A DNA stretch of 5,929 bases from Gemmatimonadota bacterium (GTDB lineage: Bacteria > Gemmatimonadota > Gemmatimonadetes > Palauibacterales > Palauibacteraceae): contig JAOTWC010000098.1 of the NCBI GenBank assembly GCA_029863105.1, positions 1 to 5,929 on the forward strand. Reading direction: 5' to 3'. Under the pieces are notes generated by a model, which saw nothing but the letters and a program-made list of their open reading frames with translations, did not search any database and was not told the DNA's origin. The position numbers and the translations under genes were made by a program. This document shows, in pieces, positions 1-5,929 of this stretch (position 1 is its first letter; each line of letters starts with the position of its first letter).

Positions 1-1
1 T

Positions 2-1330
2 CGCCTTCGCTATTATTTCATCCTGTTCTTCGCAGGCCCGTTTCTGCTCCCGTTCCGGTTTTTCCGCCGACTCGGCCGTTACCGAATCCGCGTGCGATCC
101 GGTGTCGGCGAGCGGGTGCTCGATGCCCTCCAGGACTACGAGATTCGCCTGGAAAGCACGGCCGCAGGCCGTGTCGACGTCAGGGGTCCTGCTGCTTCGG
201 GGGACTCGCCGGTCGCACGGAACGTGATCGAGCCGCTCGCCGTGAGCGGATTCTCCAGCCTGTTCCTCGCGGCCTACAAGCTCCCGCTCGCCGCCCTCGC
301 GGCGATCCTGATCGTCGGCATTTCCACGCCGGCACTGAATGGCGCCGGGGTGCTGGACAGTCTCGGGTCGCGGGCCATCGGGATCGGTTTCGTGCTGCTC
401 GTGGGCCTGTTGTACGTGGTATTTCGAGAATTCGTGACGGCCGTACTCGGGGCGGTTCCCGTCCTGATCGCCGCCTTGCTGTACTGGTCACTGGAACTCG
501 GGACGACGCGTGACTGGGGCGCGTTCAGCATGTGGCTGGCCGTCCTGTTCGCGGTGTATCTGCTCGTTGACTCGTTCTTCTTTCCCCGCCCCGTTCCTCC
601 CGCCCTGTTTTTCTACACGAGCACCGGTCGAGGCGCGCCCTACCGGCGCCCCGAGGACGCACCGTGGTGGCTCGAGGGATCTGACTACTGGGTGTGGCGC
701 TACCTGATGCTGACTCCAGCGGAGATCAACAAGTTCTGGGAACGCGACTGGGAGCGGGTGGAGTTATGGATTCGGGCTGATGGCCCGGACGCGGGACTCC
801 TCGAGTGGGTCGTCACCGACGGCCACTACCGGGAACTATGGACGCCGTACGAGCGCCTCGGCCGCCGCCCGGTCCTCGAGCGATGCCGCGCCGATGCCCG
901 CGTCGCGATCGCTGCCGGGATCCCAGGTACCTGGCTGCTGGAAGTGGATGCGAACATCCTGTTTCACACGCCGTTCTACCGAGCCGTGAGCTTCGTGGCG
1001 GACAGCGGCAGTGTGCCTGCCAGGCGCGTGGGACACCTGATACGTTCGATGTGGACGCGCTCGCGAGAACCTGATGTCGAGGCAGCCCTGGCTCGACTCG
1101 ACGAAGTGAAACTGGCCCGTGGTCCGGACGTGCTGGATGACCTGCCGGAGCTGATCGCCGACCGGGCGGCCCGTCACATCCTCTCGCTGCCGTGGACGCA
1201 CTGGCGCTATCCTCTGGGGGCAAATCGGCGCCGTGAGCTGCGGGTCTACGAATCACGGGGGATGGCAGATCTCCATGCCGCGGCCGAGCCGGCGCTCCAA
1301 ATCAAGCTCAACGACGGGAGGGATGGTTGA
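2..1330 (+). CDS. Multi-pass membrane protein of unknown function, 5' end outside window
   Basis: I do not recognise this family. The reading frame is open to the left edge from base 2, so the true start lies upstream; the GTG at 92 is only the first start-like codon inside the window. The fragment encodes about 442 residues. A hydrophobic aromatic stretch at bases 11-64 and four more hydrophobic segments (about 260-325, 374-430, 440-495 and 530-580) suggest at least four or five membrane passes. After a proline-rich FPRPVPP linker comes a soluble, charged C-terminal part of about 240 residues with 13 tryptophans, most of them in the first third (APWW, YWVW, FWERDW, ELW, LEW, ELW). No catalytic motif is recognisable. 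Its TGA overlaps the TTG start of the downstream regulator by 4 bases, so it is probably the upstream member of the same operon. Coding status is firm; function is unknown. Confidence 0.85.
   Translation, partial: RLRYYFILFFAGPFLLPFRFFRRLGRYRIRVRSGVGERVLDALQDYEIRLESTAAGRVDVRGPAASGDSPVARNVIEPLAVSGFSSLFLAAYKLPLAALAAILIVGISTPALNGAGVLDSLGSRAIGIGFVLLVGLLYVVFREFVTAVLGAVPVLIAALLYWSLELGTTRDWGAFSMWLAVLFAVYLLVDSFFFPRPVPPALFFYTSTGRGAPYRRPEDAPWWLEGSDYWVWRYLMLTPAEINKFWERDWERVELWIRADGPDAGLLEWVVTDGHYRELWTPYERLGRRPVLERCRADARVAIAAGIPGTWLLEVDANILFHTPFYRAVSFVADSGSVPARRVGHLIRSMWTRSREPDVEAALARLDEVKLARGPDVLDDLPELIADRAARHILSLPWTHWRYPLGANRRRELRVYESRGMADLHAAAEPALQIKLNDGRDG
1316..1322 (+). promoter_or_regulatory. Shine-Dalgarno site for the TTG-started Lrp/AsnC gene
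   Basis: GGGAGGG lies inside the last codons of the membrane-protein gene. The GGAGG core ends 5 bases before the TTG at 1327. This strong, well-placed site is the main reason for accepting the rare TTG start. Confidence 0.7.
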
Positions 1331-1782
1331 CGTACCGCGATCTCGACAAACGGTTGCTCAGCGCTCTGCGGGAGAATGCCCGCCGTTCGAATCGACAGCT
1401 GGCCGCGGAGCTCGGAGTCGCGGCCACGACGGTCGGAAAGCGCATCGCCGACCTGGAGGCGACCGGGGTGATCCTTGGATATCGCCCGAGTATCGACTAC
1501 CGGAAGCTCGGTCTCGGCCTCGTCGCCGTAACACGGATCAAAGCGCGCGGCGAAGCCCTGCCGGCAATCGTCGCATCGCTCGTCCTGCATCCTCACCTGA
1601 CGCACGTGTATGAAATCACCGGTGAGTTCGACGTCATGGTCATCGGCCGGTTCGCGGACGAGTCCGAAATGAACCGCGAGATCAAGAGCATGCTGAGCAT
1701 GCCCGGAATCGAGGGAACGAACACGTCCATTGTCCTGGACGCGCCGAAGGAACAGCTGGACGTGGGGCTGCCGCGGGAATGA
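1327..1782 (+). CDS. Lrp/AsnC family transcriptional regulator
   Basis: This is a 151-residue DNA-binding regulator with the length and domain order of the Lrp/AsnC (feast/famine) family. An N-terminal winged helix-turn-helix covers residues 4-50 (LDKRLLSALRENARRSNRQL, then ELGVAATTVGKRIADLE and TGVILGY). A C-terminal RAM/AsnC ligand-binding and oligomerisation domain covers about 63-138 and contains the hallmark YEITGEFDVMV segment at 95-105. Such proteins usually bind amino acids or other small effectors and control nearby or distant genes; the effector here cannot be read from the sequence. The start is TTG, overlapping the upstream TGA and served by a GGGAGGG site. It sits inside an operon rather than diverging from a target, so autoregulation of the whole operon is plausible but unproven. 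The RAM segment (DESEMNREIKSML and TNTSIVL) resembles haloarchaeal Lrp proteins as I remember them. Confidence 0.93.
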   Translation: MTYRDLDKRLLSALRENARRSNRQLAAELGVAATTVGKRIADLEATGVILGYRPSIDYRKLGLGLVAVTRIKARGEALPAIVASLVLHPHLTHVYEITGEFDVMVIGRFADESEMNREIKSMLSMPGIEGTNTSIVLDAPKEQLDVGLPRE

Positions 1783-2477
1783 CGCTCGAGGGACTGCAGG
1801 CGGAGGCTACAGCCTGTCGGGCGTGCCCGCGTCTCGTCGCCTGGCGGGAACAGGTGGCGATCGAGAAACGCGCGTCGTTCCGCGACCAGGAGTACTGGGG
1901 GGCCCCGGTCCCGTCATTCGGCGACCCCGACGCCCGCCTGCTGATCGTGGGGCTCGCCCCTGCCGCCCACGGCGCGAACCGGACGGGACGAATGTTCACG
2001 GGGGACAGGTCGGGCGACTGGCTGTATCGCGCGCTGCACCGTGCGGGCTTTGCCAACCAACCCGATTCAAATTCGCGGGAAGACGGCCTGGAACTGAGCG
2101 ACGTCTGGATCACGGCGGCAGTTCGATGTGCGCCACCTGGGAACCGGCCCACACCTGGAGAGCGGGACGCCTGCGCCGACTGGCTGTCGCGCGAGTTTGC
2201 CCTGTTGCCGAACGTCCGGGTTGCCGTGGCCCTGGGCGGCTTCGGATGGGACGCGCTGCTGCGGGTACTGGCGGGACGGGACTGGGTGATCCCACGGCCC
2301 AGACCCAGGTTCGGACATCTGTCACGCGGCGACATCACGGGGGAAGGGCGCCGGCTGACTCTTCTCGGCTCGTATCATCCCAGCCAGCAGAATACGTTTA
2401 CCGGCCGGCTGACCGAGGAGATGTTTGACGCCGTGTGGCGATCCGCGAACGGTTTACTGGGAGAGACAACATGCTGA
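1779..2477 (+). CDS. Uracil-DNA glycosylase, family 5 (UDGb type)
   Basis: This 232-residue enzyme removes uracil, and in this family often other deaminated bases, from DNA as the first step of base excision repair. The signature GLAPAAHGANRTGRMFTGD spans residues 58-76. It is the family-5 form of motif A, where the usual polar Asp or Asn after GLAP is absent; D76 is the likely functional acid. The second active-site motif, GSYHPSQQNTFTGR, lies at 197-210 with His200. Four cysteines, C13 and C16 (CRACP), C117 (VRCAPPGNRP) and C132, fit the 4Fe-4S cluster pattern of family 4/5 enzymes. Length is normal. The ATG overlaps the regulator's stop as ATGA, and only a weak G-rich site lies upstream (1764-1767), so translational coupling is likely. 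The 3' end overlaps the DoxX start by 7 bases. A family-4 assignment is less likely because of the HGANRTGR segment. Confidence 0.94.
   Translation: MTLEGLQAEATACRACPRLVAWREQVAIEKRASFRDQEYWGAPVPSFGDPDARLLIVGLAPAAHGANRTGRMFTGDRSGDWLYRALHRAGFANQPDSNSREDGLELSDVWITAAVRCAPPGNRPTPGERDACADWLSREFALLPNVRVAVALGGFGWDALLRVLAGRDWVIPRPRPRFGHLSRGDITGEGRRLTLLGSYHPSQQNTFTGRLTEEMFDAVWRSANGLLGETTC
2459..2465 (+). promoter_or_regulatory. Shine-Dalgarno site for the DoxX-like gene
   Basis: GGGAGAG lies inside the end of the glycosylase gene. Its GGAG core leaves 7 bases to the ATG at 2471. This selects ATG 2471 over the in-frame GTG at 2435, which would add 12 hydrophilic residues before the first membrane helix. 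Confidence 0.7.
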
Positions 2478-2839
2478 ACCGAGATACATCCCTGCTGGCG
2501 TTCCGGCTGGTGATCGTCGCGATCTTCCTGTGGCACGGCGTCCCGAAGGTGATCGACCCTGCGGGAACAATGGACAGCTTCGCCGGTTTGGGCCTCCCGG
2601 GCTGGCTGGGCCCGATCACCGGTTGGGTGGAGGTGATCGCGGCATCCATGCTCGCGGTGGGATTCCGGCACCGCTGGGCGGCAGCGGCCCTGCTGGTGGT
2701 CATCGTGGGAGCTCTCGTGACGGTGCAGATTCCCGGCGGAATGTCCTCGGGTCTGGAGCGTGACGCCTTGATCTTCGCAGGACTCCTGGTCCTGCTCAAG
2801 GAGACCAGGCTTGCCTATGCGATCGGGCGAGGCGAGTAA
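2471..2839 (+). CDS. DoxX family small integral membrane protein
   Basis: This is a 122-residue, four-helix membrane protein. Hydrophobic helices are at about residues 8-28, 46-64, 69-87 and 98-110. The first ends in FLWHGVPKV, the typical DoxX start pattern (small hydrophobic helix, then HG and a basic residue), followed by a GLGLPGWLGPITGWVEVIA segment, also typical of DoxX and DoxD-like proteins. Length is normal for the family. Biochemical roles are poorly defined: relatives have been linked to quinone or thiosulfate oxidation and, in mycobacteria, to oxidative-stress defence, and none of these can be assigned here. The ATG start has a well-spaced GGGAGAG site and overlaps the glycosylase stop (ATGCTGA), making it the last gene of the plus-strand operon. 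The gene ends 12 bases before the convergent deacetylase stop. Confidence 0.88.
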   Translation: MLNRDTSLLAFRLVIVAIFLWHGVPKVIDPAGTMDSFAGLGLPGWLGPITGWVEVIAASMLAVGFRHRWAAAALLVVIVGALVTVQIPGGMSSGLERDALIFAGLLVLLKETRLAYAIGRGE

Positions 2840-2851
2840 GCCGTTTCAGCC

Positions 2852-3805
2852 TCACTCCCCAAAGCGCCGCACGAGTGCATCCTCCGCGGCTTCGTCCCAG
2901 GGATCCGGCTGCGACAACGGCGCGGCCCGGTACAGCCAGGAGAGACCCCGCCTTCCCACGTAAGCATCGGGTAGCAAGAACACGGGGTCTCGCAGTGCCA
3001 CCTCCAGGCTCACGAACGTGAAGTCCTCTGCTGTCAGAGAATCCAGTACTTCGCCCAACCAGTCAGCATTGAGCGCGTTCGCATGAACGAGAAGCACCTG
3101 TGCCACATTTCTCCCGAACTTTTCTCTGGCTACCCTTCGAAAGTGCCGAGCTGCGTCCAGCATATGGGCAACGTACGCACTCCCGATCTCCTCGGAGGTG
3201 CGTTCGTCGGCCGCTTGAAGAGCCCTTCCGTAGGCTCGCGCCAGAATCCACTCGGAGTTGTCGATGGTTACGTGCGCCGTTCGGTACGACATGCCTGCCA
3301 GCGCGTCGGCGACCTCATCCCTGATCGCAGCAGTCGGTCCCTGGTGGAGATAGGGGAACCGGAAGAAGCCACCCCGCTTTCCCGTGATCGATGCGAGCTG
3401 TGATTCACAACGGCGAGCTTCGTCGAGCCACGGTTGCATTCCGGAGTTCAGGTCGCGATGGGCGGCCGAATGATTGCCGATTTCCATGCCGGCAGCGAGC
3501 CAGGCCCGCACGATCGGTGCGCCGTCTTCCATGCGATTGCAGACGACGAAGCCGGTAGCTTGAATGCCACGCTCCATGAGCGTTGCCAGCAGGCGGTCCG
3601 TTCCTCCCGCGGCGCCGTCCAGGGGTTCCACTCCGTTCCATGGCACGTCGTCGATCGTGATGGCCAGGGGCGTCTGGGCCGACGCGGGGACCGCAAGCAG
3701 AATGAGGGTGAGTGTTGCAAACGCGATTGCTGCAACCATACTGCCGGCGGCGCGCCTGTCGGTCGCCACGGCGTCTGCGGGCGTATATTCTGGCCTGACG
3801 GGCAC
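2852..3805 (-). CDS. Secreted NodB-type polysaccharide deacetylase (carbohydrate esterase 4 fold)
   Basis: This is a probable metal-dependent deacetylase acting on N-acetylated glycans outside the cytoplasm; the substrate is unknown. In the 317-residue form, a hydrophobic signal segment at 23-40 ends in VPASA, predicting cleavage after A43. NodB motifs follow in order: TIDD at 50-53 (catalytic and metal-binding Asp), HSAAH with H112 and H116 (metal ligands), RFPY at 149-152, DNSEW at 182-186 and LLVHAN with H241. All expected residues are present, so the enzyme is probably active. Three starts are possible. GTG 3805 has a GGGGGT site 5 bases upstream but gives a long 22-residue n-region. GTG 3769 gives a textbook signal peptide with Arg-Arg. 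ATG 3739 leaves no basic n-region. I kept 3805 because of its ribosome site. The gene is single, convergent with doxX and divergent from ligA. Confidence 0.9.
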   Translation of the reverse strand: MPVRPEYTPADAVATDRRAAGSMVAAIAFATLTLILLAVPASAQTPLAITIDDVPWNGVEPLDGAAGGTDRLLATLMERGIQATGFVVCNRMEDGAPIVRAWLAAGMEIGNHSAAHRDLNSGMQPWLDEARRCESQLASITGKRGGFFRFPYLHQGPTAAIRDEVADALAGMSYRTAHVTIDNSEWILARAYGRALQAADERTSEEIGSAYVAHMLDAARHFRRVAREKFGRNVAQVLLVHANALNADWLGEVLDSLTAEDFTFVSLEVALRDPVFLLPDAYVGRRGLSWLYRAAPLSQPDPWDEAAEDALVRRFGE

Positions 3806-3845
3806 CGGGCACCCCCAATTGTGAATCCGTCGGTAGGATGGATGT
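3784..3845. promoter_or_regulatory. Possible divergent control region between deacetylase and ligA
   Basis: This is the only place where the two divergent transcripts can start unless promoters lie within coding DNA. TATATT at 3784-3789 resembles a -10 box on the plus strand, and its complement AATATA could serve the minus strand, but no matching -35 box is visible at 16-18 bases on either side. If the minus-strand box is real, the deacetylase would have to start at GTG 3769 or ATG 3739. Support is weak and rests on composition and position only. Confidence 0.25.
3835..3838 (+). promoter_or_regulatory. Candidate Shine-Dalgarno site for ligA (GTG start)
   Basis: AGGA, within TAGGATGG, sits 7 bases before GTG 3846. 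The later in-frame starts ATG 3864 and ATG 3885 lack a well-placed site; the nearest GGAG (3866-3869) is 15 bases before ATG 3885. This favours the upstream start, against the family-length argument for 3885. Confidence 0.4.
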
Positions 3846-5840
3846 GTGCGTTACCCAACCGGAATGGAGACCGTTCCATCTCGTATGAACGAGGACCAGG
3901 CACGCCAGCGCATCGAGGAACTGCGAACGGAAATCCGCCGCCACGATATCCTGTACTATGGTGATGATCGCCCTCAGATCTCTGACGAAGTCTACGACGA
4001 GCTGTTCTCCGAGCTGAAGGCTCTCGAGGGCGAGTTTCCCCAGCTGGTCGCCCTCGATTCGCCGACGCAGCGCGTGGCGGGTACGCCACTGAGCAGATTC
4101 GAGACGGTGAACCACGAGGCGCCCATGCTGAGCCTCGATTCGGACCAGGATCCGGCGGCCCTGCGCCGGTTCGACGAGAGAATTCGAAAGGCGCTCGGCG
4201 AGGATCGCGAGCTGCGGTACGTGGTCGAGCCCAAGCTCGATGGCCTGTCGATCGAGCTCGTGTTCGAGGATGGCCGGTTCGTTCGAGCGTCGACGCGCGG
4301 CGACGGGCTTCGGGGGGAGGATGTGTCGGCAAACGTCCGAACGATCCGGAGCATCCCACTCAGACTTCGTGACGACGGCCTGCCCGTTCCGCATCGACTG
4401 TCGGTTCGGGGAGAAGTGATCATCCGCTCCAGGGAGTTCGCCGAGCTGAACGAGCGCCTGATGAACGAGGGCAGGGAGCCGTTCGCCAACCCTCGCAACT
4501 CGGCCGCCGGCTCCCTCCGCCAGTTGGATCCGGAACTCGCGGCAAGCAGGCCGCTCGAAGCGTTCGTGTACGACGCGCTGCACGTCGAAGGCGCCTCGTT
4601 TGCCAGCCAGACGGAAGTGCGGCAGGCGCTTGCGGCCTGGGGTCTGCGCGTCAGCGAACGCGTGAGGGTCGCGTCGGACATCGACGCCGTCCTGGAGTAT
4701 TTCTCCGAGATCGAAGCGGAACGTGACGACCTGCCCTACGAGATCGACGGGATTGTCGTCAAACTGGACGACCTGGCGGACCGGGAGCGCCTCGGATCGA
4801 CGGCAAGGCATCCCCGCTGGGCGTTCGCGTTCAAGTTCGCGCCCCGAGCCGAAGTCACGCGCATCCTGGCGATCGCAGCGAGTGTGGGGCGGACAGGCGT
4901 GGTCACGCCGGTGGCGCTCATGGAACCGGTTCAGATCGGAGGCGTCACGGTCAGCCGTGCCTCGCTGCACAACCGCGAAGAAGTCGCGCGCAAGGAAGTC
5001 CGGGAGGGCGACCTGGTCCGCGTCCAGCGAGCGGGCGACGTGATTCCGCAGGTCGTGGAGCGGATCGAGGAGAAAGGCCGCGAGCGGGGCCCGGAATTCC
5101 AAATGCCGGCGAGCTGCCCTTCCTGCGGCACCGACCTCATCGATCGCGGACGTATCCAGCACTTCGGCTCCCGGCAGGGCCTGGATGTGGAGGGCCTCGG
5201 CGAGGAGACGGCCCGGCTGCTCGTGGCCGAAGGTCTGGTGAAGCGACTCCCAGATCTGTTCTTGCTCACCACGGCCGACCTCGTACGGCTCGAGGGATTT
5301 GCCGAACTGTCGGCGTCGAACCTGATTAGGGCGCTAGGTGAGGCGTCGCGAACGGAACTGCGGCGGTTGCTGTACGGCCTCGGCATTCCGGAGGTCGGCG
5401 CCGCGGTGGCCCGGGACCTGGCAACGCACTTCCGGAGCATCGAAGCAGTGCGGGCGGCGGACCCTGAGGCGTTGGCAGAGGTTGCCGGCGTGGGACCCGT
5501 CATGGCGGACCGCATCGCGGGGTTTTTCGCCGAGCCGCACAACCGGGACAATCTCGATGAGCTGCTGGCGCACTTGACCGTCGAGCAGAGCGAGCCGGCG
5601 TCGTCAGGCGAGCTTTCCGGCAAGTCCTTCGTGTTCACGGGCGGCCTGGAAACGCTGAGCCGTTCCGAGGCGAAGGCACTCGTCGAGGCCCGTGGTGCGC
5701 GAGTCTCCGGCTCGGTGAGCGCGAAGACGGATTTCGTGGTTGCGGGAGAGTCAGCCGGCTCGAAACTGGCCAAAGCCGAAGAATTGGGGTTGGAGGTGCT
5801 GTCCGAGGAAGACTTTCGGCGAATGCTGGGAATCACCTGA
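3846..5840 (+). CDS. ligA: NAD-dependent DNA ligase LigA with incomplete zinc finger
   Basis: This ligase seals nicks in replication and repair using NAD+. Numbering is from GTG 3846 (664 aa); starting at ATG 3885 gives 651 aa, closer to where the conserved family sequence begins. Domains in order: the Ia NMN-binding helices (HDILYY, ISDEVYDEL, SPTQRV; 20-75); the adenylation domain with AMP-accepting K130 in EPKLDG, plus TRGDG, NPRNSAAGSLRQLDP, IDGIVVK (K306) and AFKF (K330); an OB fold (ASVGRTGVVTPVA to VQRAGDVIPQVVE, about 335-410); a zinc-finger remnant CPSCG (C424, C427); helix-hairpin-helix repeats (about 440-580); and a BRCT domain (588-664). All catalytic motifs are present. The oddity is that after CPSCG the chain goes straight to GRIQHFGSR, so the third and fourth zinc cysteines and about 18 residues are missing, with the frame intact. 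The gene is followed after 2 bases by the polX-like gene, suggesting co-transcription. Confidence 0.97.
   Translation: MRYPTGMETVPSRMNEDQARQRIEELRTEIRRHDILYYGDDRPQISDEVYDELFSELKALEGEFPQLVALDSPTQRVAGTPLSRFETVNHEAPMLSLDSDQDPAALRRFDERIRKALGEDRELRYVVEPKLDGLSIELVFEDGRFVRASTRGDGLRGEDVSANVRTIRSIPLRLRDDGLPVPHRLSVRGEVIIRSREFAELNERLMNEGREPFANPRNSAAGSLRQLDPELAASRPLEAFVYDALHVEGASFASQTEVRQALAAWGLRVSERVRVASDIDAVLEYFSEIEAERDDLPYEIDGIVVKLDDLADRERLGSTARHPRWAFAFKFAPRAEVTRILAIAASVGRTGVVTPVALMEPVQIGGVTVSRASLHNREEVARKEVREGDLVRVQRAGDVIPQVVERIEEKGRERGPEFQMPASCPSCGTDLIDRGRIQHFGSRQGLDVEGLGEETARLLVAEGLVKRLPDLFLLTTADLVRLEGFAELSASNLIRALGEASRTELRRLLYGLGIPEVGAAVARDLATHFRSIEAVRAADPEALAEVAGVGPVMADRIAGFFAEPHNRDNLDELLAHLTVEQSEPASSGELSGKSFVFTGGLETLSRSEAKALVEARGARVSGSVSAKTDFVVAGESAGSKLAKAEELGLEVLSEEDFRRMLGIT
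5115..5162 (+). other. Half zinc finger of LigA (two of four cysteines present)
   Basis: Codons at 5115 and 5124 encode the first Cys pair (CPSC). From the second cysteine to the conserved His-Phe that follows the finger there are 12 residues, against about 30 in the E. coli enzyme as I recall it (C408, C411, C426, C432). No cysteine codon occurs between. The flanking segments on both sides are normal LigA sequence, so this looks like a clean in-frame loss rather than a frameshift. Confidence 0.85.
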
Positions 5841-5842
5841 CC

Positions 5843-5929
5843 ATGGAGAACCTCGAGATCGCCGCAGTGCTTCGCGAAATGGCGGATCTGCTGGAGATCA
5901 AGGGGGGGGTGAACCCGTTTCGAATTCGC
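5843..5929 (+). CDS. DNA polymerase/exonuclease of the PolX family, N-terminal fragment
   Basis: Only the first 29 codons are in the window; the gene continues past the right edge. The segment ENLEIAAVLREMADLLEIKG followed by NPFRIR matches the start of bacterial and archaeal PolX proteins, whose N-terminal helix-hairpin-helix domain begins with an IA..L.E.ADLLEI.G.NPF.IRAYR pattern. Full-length members are about 570 residues, fill short DNA gaps and usually carry a C-terminal PHP domain with exonuclease or phosphoesterase activity; whether this one does cannot be seen. The ATG lies 2 bases after the ligA TGA with no strong ribosome site, so translational coupling to ligA is likely. A run of eight G (5902-5909) encodes KGGV, which seems one residue longer than the usual KGxNPF. 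Assignment rests on a short segment. Confidence 0.75.
   Translation, partial: MENLEIAAVLREMADLLEIKGGVNPFRIR

Noticed and set aside
1686..1702. Direct repeat GAGCATGC twice in the Lrp-like gene.
   Set aside because: It simply encodes the SMLSM stretch of the protein; too short and isolated to mean more.
1804..1815. Near-palindrome AGGCT-AC-AGCCT at the start of the glycosylase gene, as a possible Lrp operator.
   Set aside because: It lies in the codons just before the first cluster cysteine, has a single copy and is not near a promoter; chance is likely in GC-rich DNA.
1682..2428. Long alternative frames over the glycosylase (minus 1682-2338 and plus 1730-2428).
   Set aside because: Their Arg/Pro/Ser-rich translations look like frame shadows, and the glycosylase frame carries all family motifs.
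2829..2853. GAGGC/GCCTC inverted repeat with a 15-base loop at the doxX-deacetylase junction, as a possible bidirectional terminator.
   Set aside because: The stem is only 5 bp, the loop is long and no T-run follows on either strand.
3780..3884. Riboswitch or small RNA in the ligA leader.
   Set aside because: The spacer is too short and shows only one weak hairpin; no known aptamer pattern is visible.
3405..5162. A 585-codon open frame on the minus strand, antisense to ligA and overlapping the deacetylase in another frame.
   Set aside because: It shadows two genes with complete motif sets, has no recognisable domain, and long antisense frames are expected in GC-rich coding DNA.

Overview
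The window is a gene-dense, GC-rich bacterial segment with 4- to 7-base gene overlaps, some GTG/TTG starts and almost no intergenic DNA. No RNA gene, mobile element or CRISPR array is visible. The taxon cannot be fixed from sequence alone. A family-5 uracil-DNA glycosylase, an archaeal-looking Lrp/AsnC protein and this LigA variant suggest an environmental high-GC lineage such as Acidobacteriota, Gemmatimonadota or a deep proteobacterium; this is a guess.

Left block, plus strand (2-2839): four genes are chained by small overlaps. They are a membrane protein of unknown function whose 5' end is cut off by the window edge, an Lrp/AsnC-type regulator starting at TTG inside the previous stop, a family-5 uracil-DNA glycosylase starting at ATGA, and a small DoxX-like membrane protein starting at ATGCTGA. 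The overlaps imply one translationally coupled operon.

Middle (2852-3805, minus strand): a secreted NodB-type polysaccharide deacetylase converges on doxX with a 12-base gap. It diverges from ligA across about 40 bases, or more if later starts are used.

Right block, plus strand (3846-5929): NAD-dependent DNA ligase ligA is followed after 2 bases by the N-terminus of a PolX-type DNA polymerase, which runs off the window. The ligase is intact in frame but lacks the second half of its Cys4 zinc finger.

Three of the genes (uracil glycosylase, gap-filling polymerase, nick-sealing ligase) encode successive steps of base excision repair, so the locus looks enriched for repair. I do not see a clear undescribed system. 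The items most worth a second look are the half zinc finger in LigA, the unrecognised Trp-rich membrane protein that leads the operon, and the repair-gene clustering.
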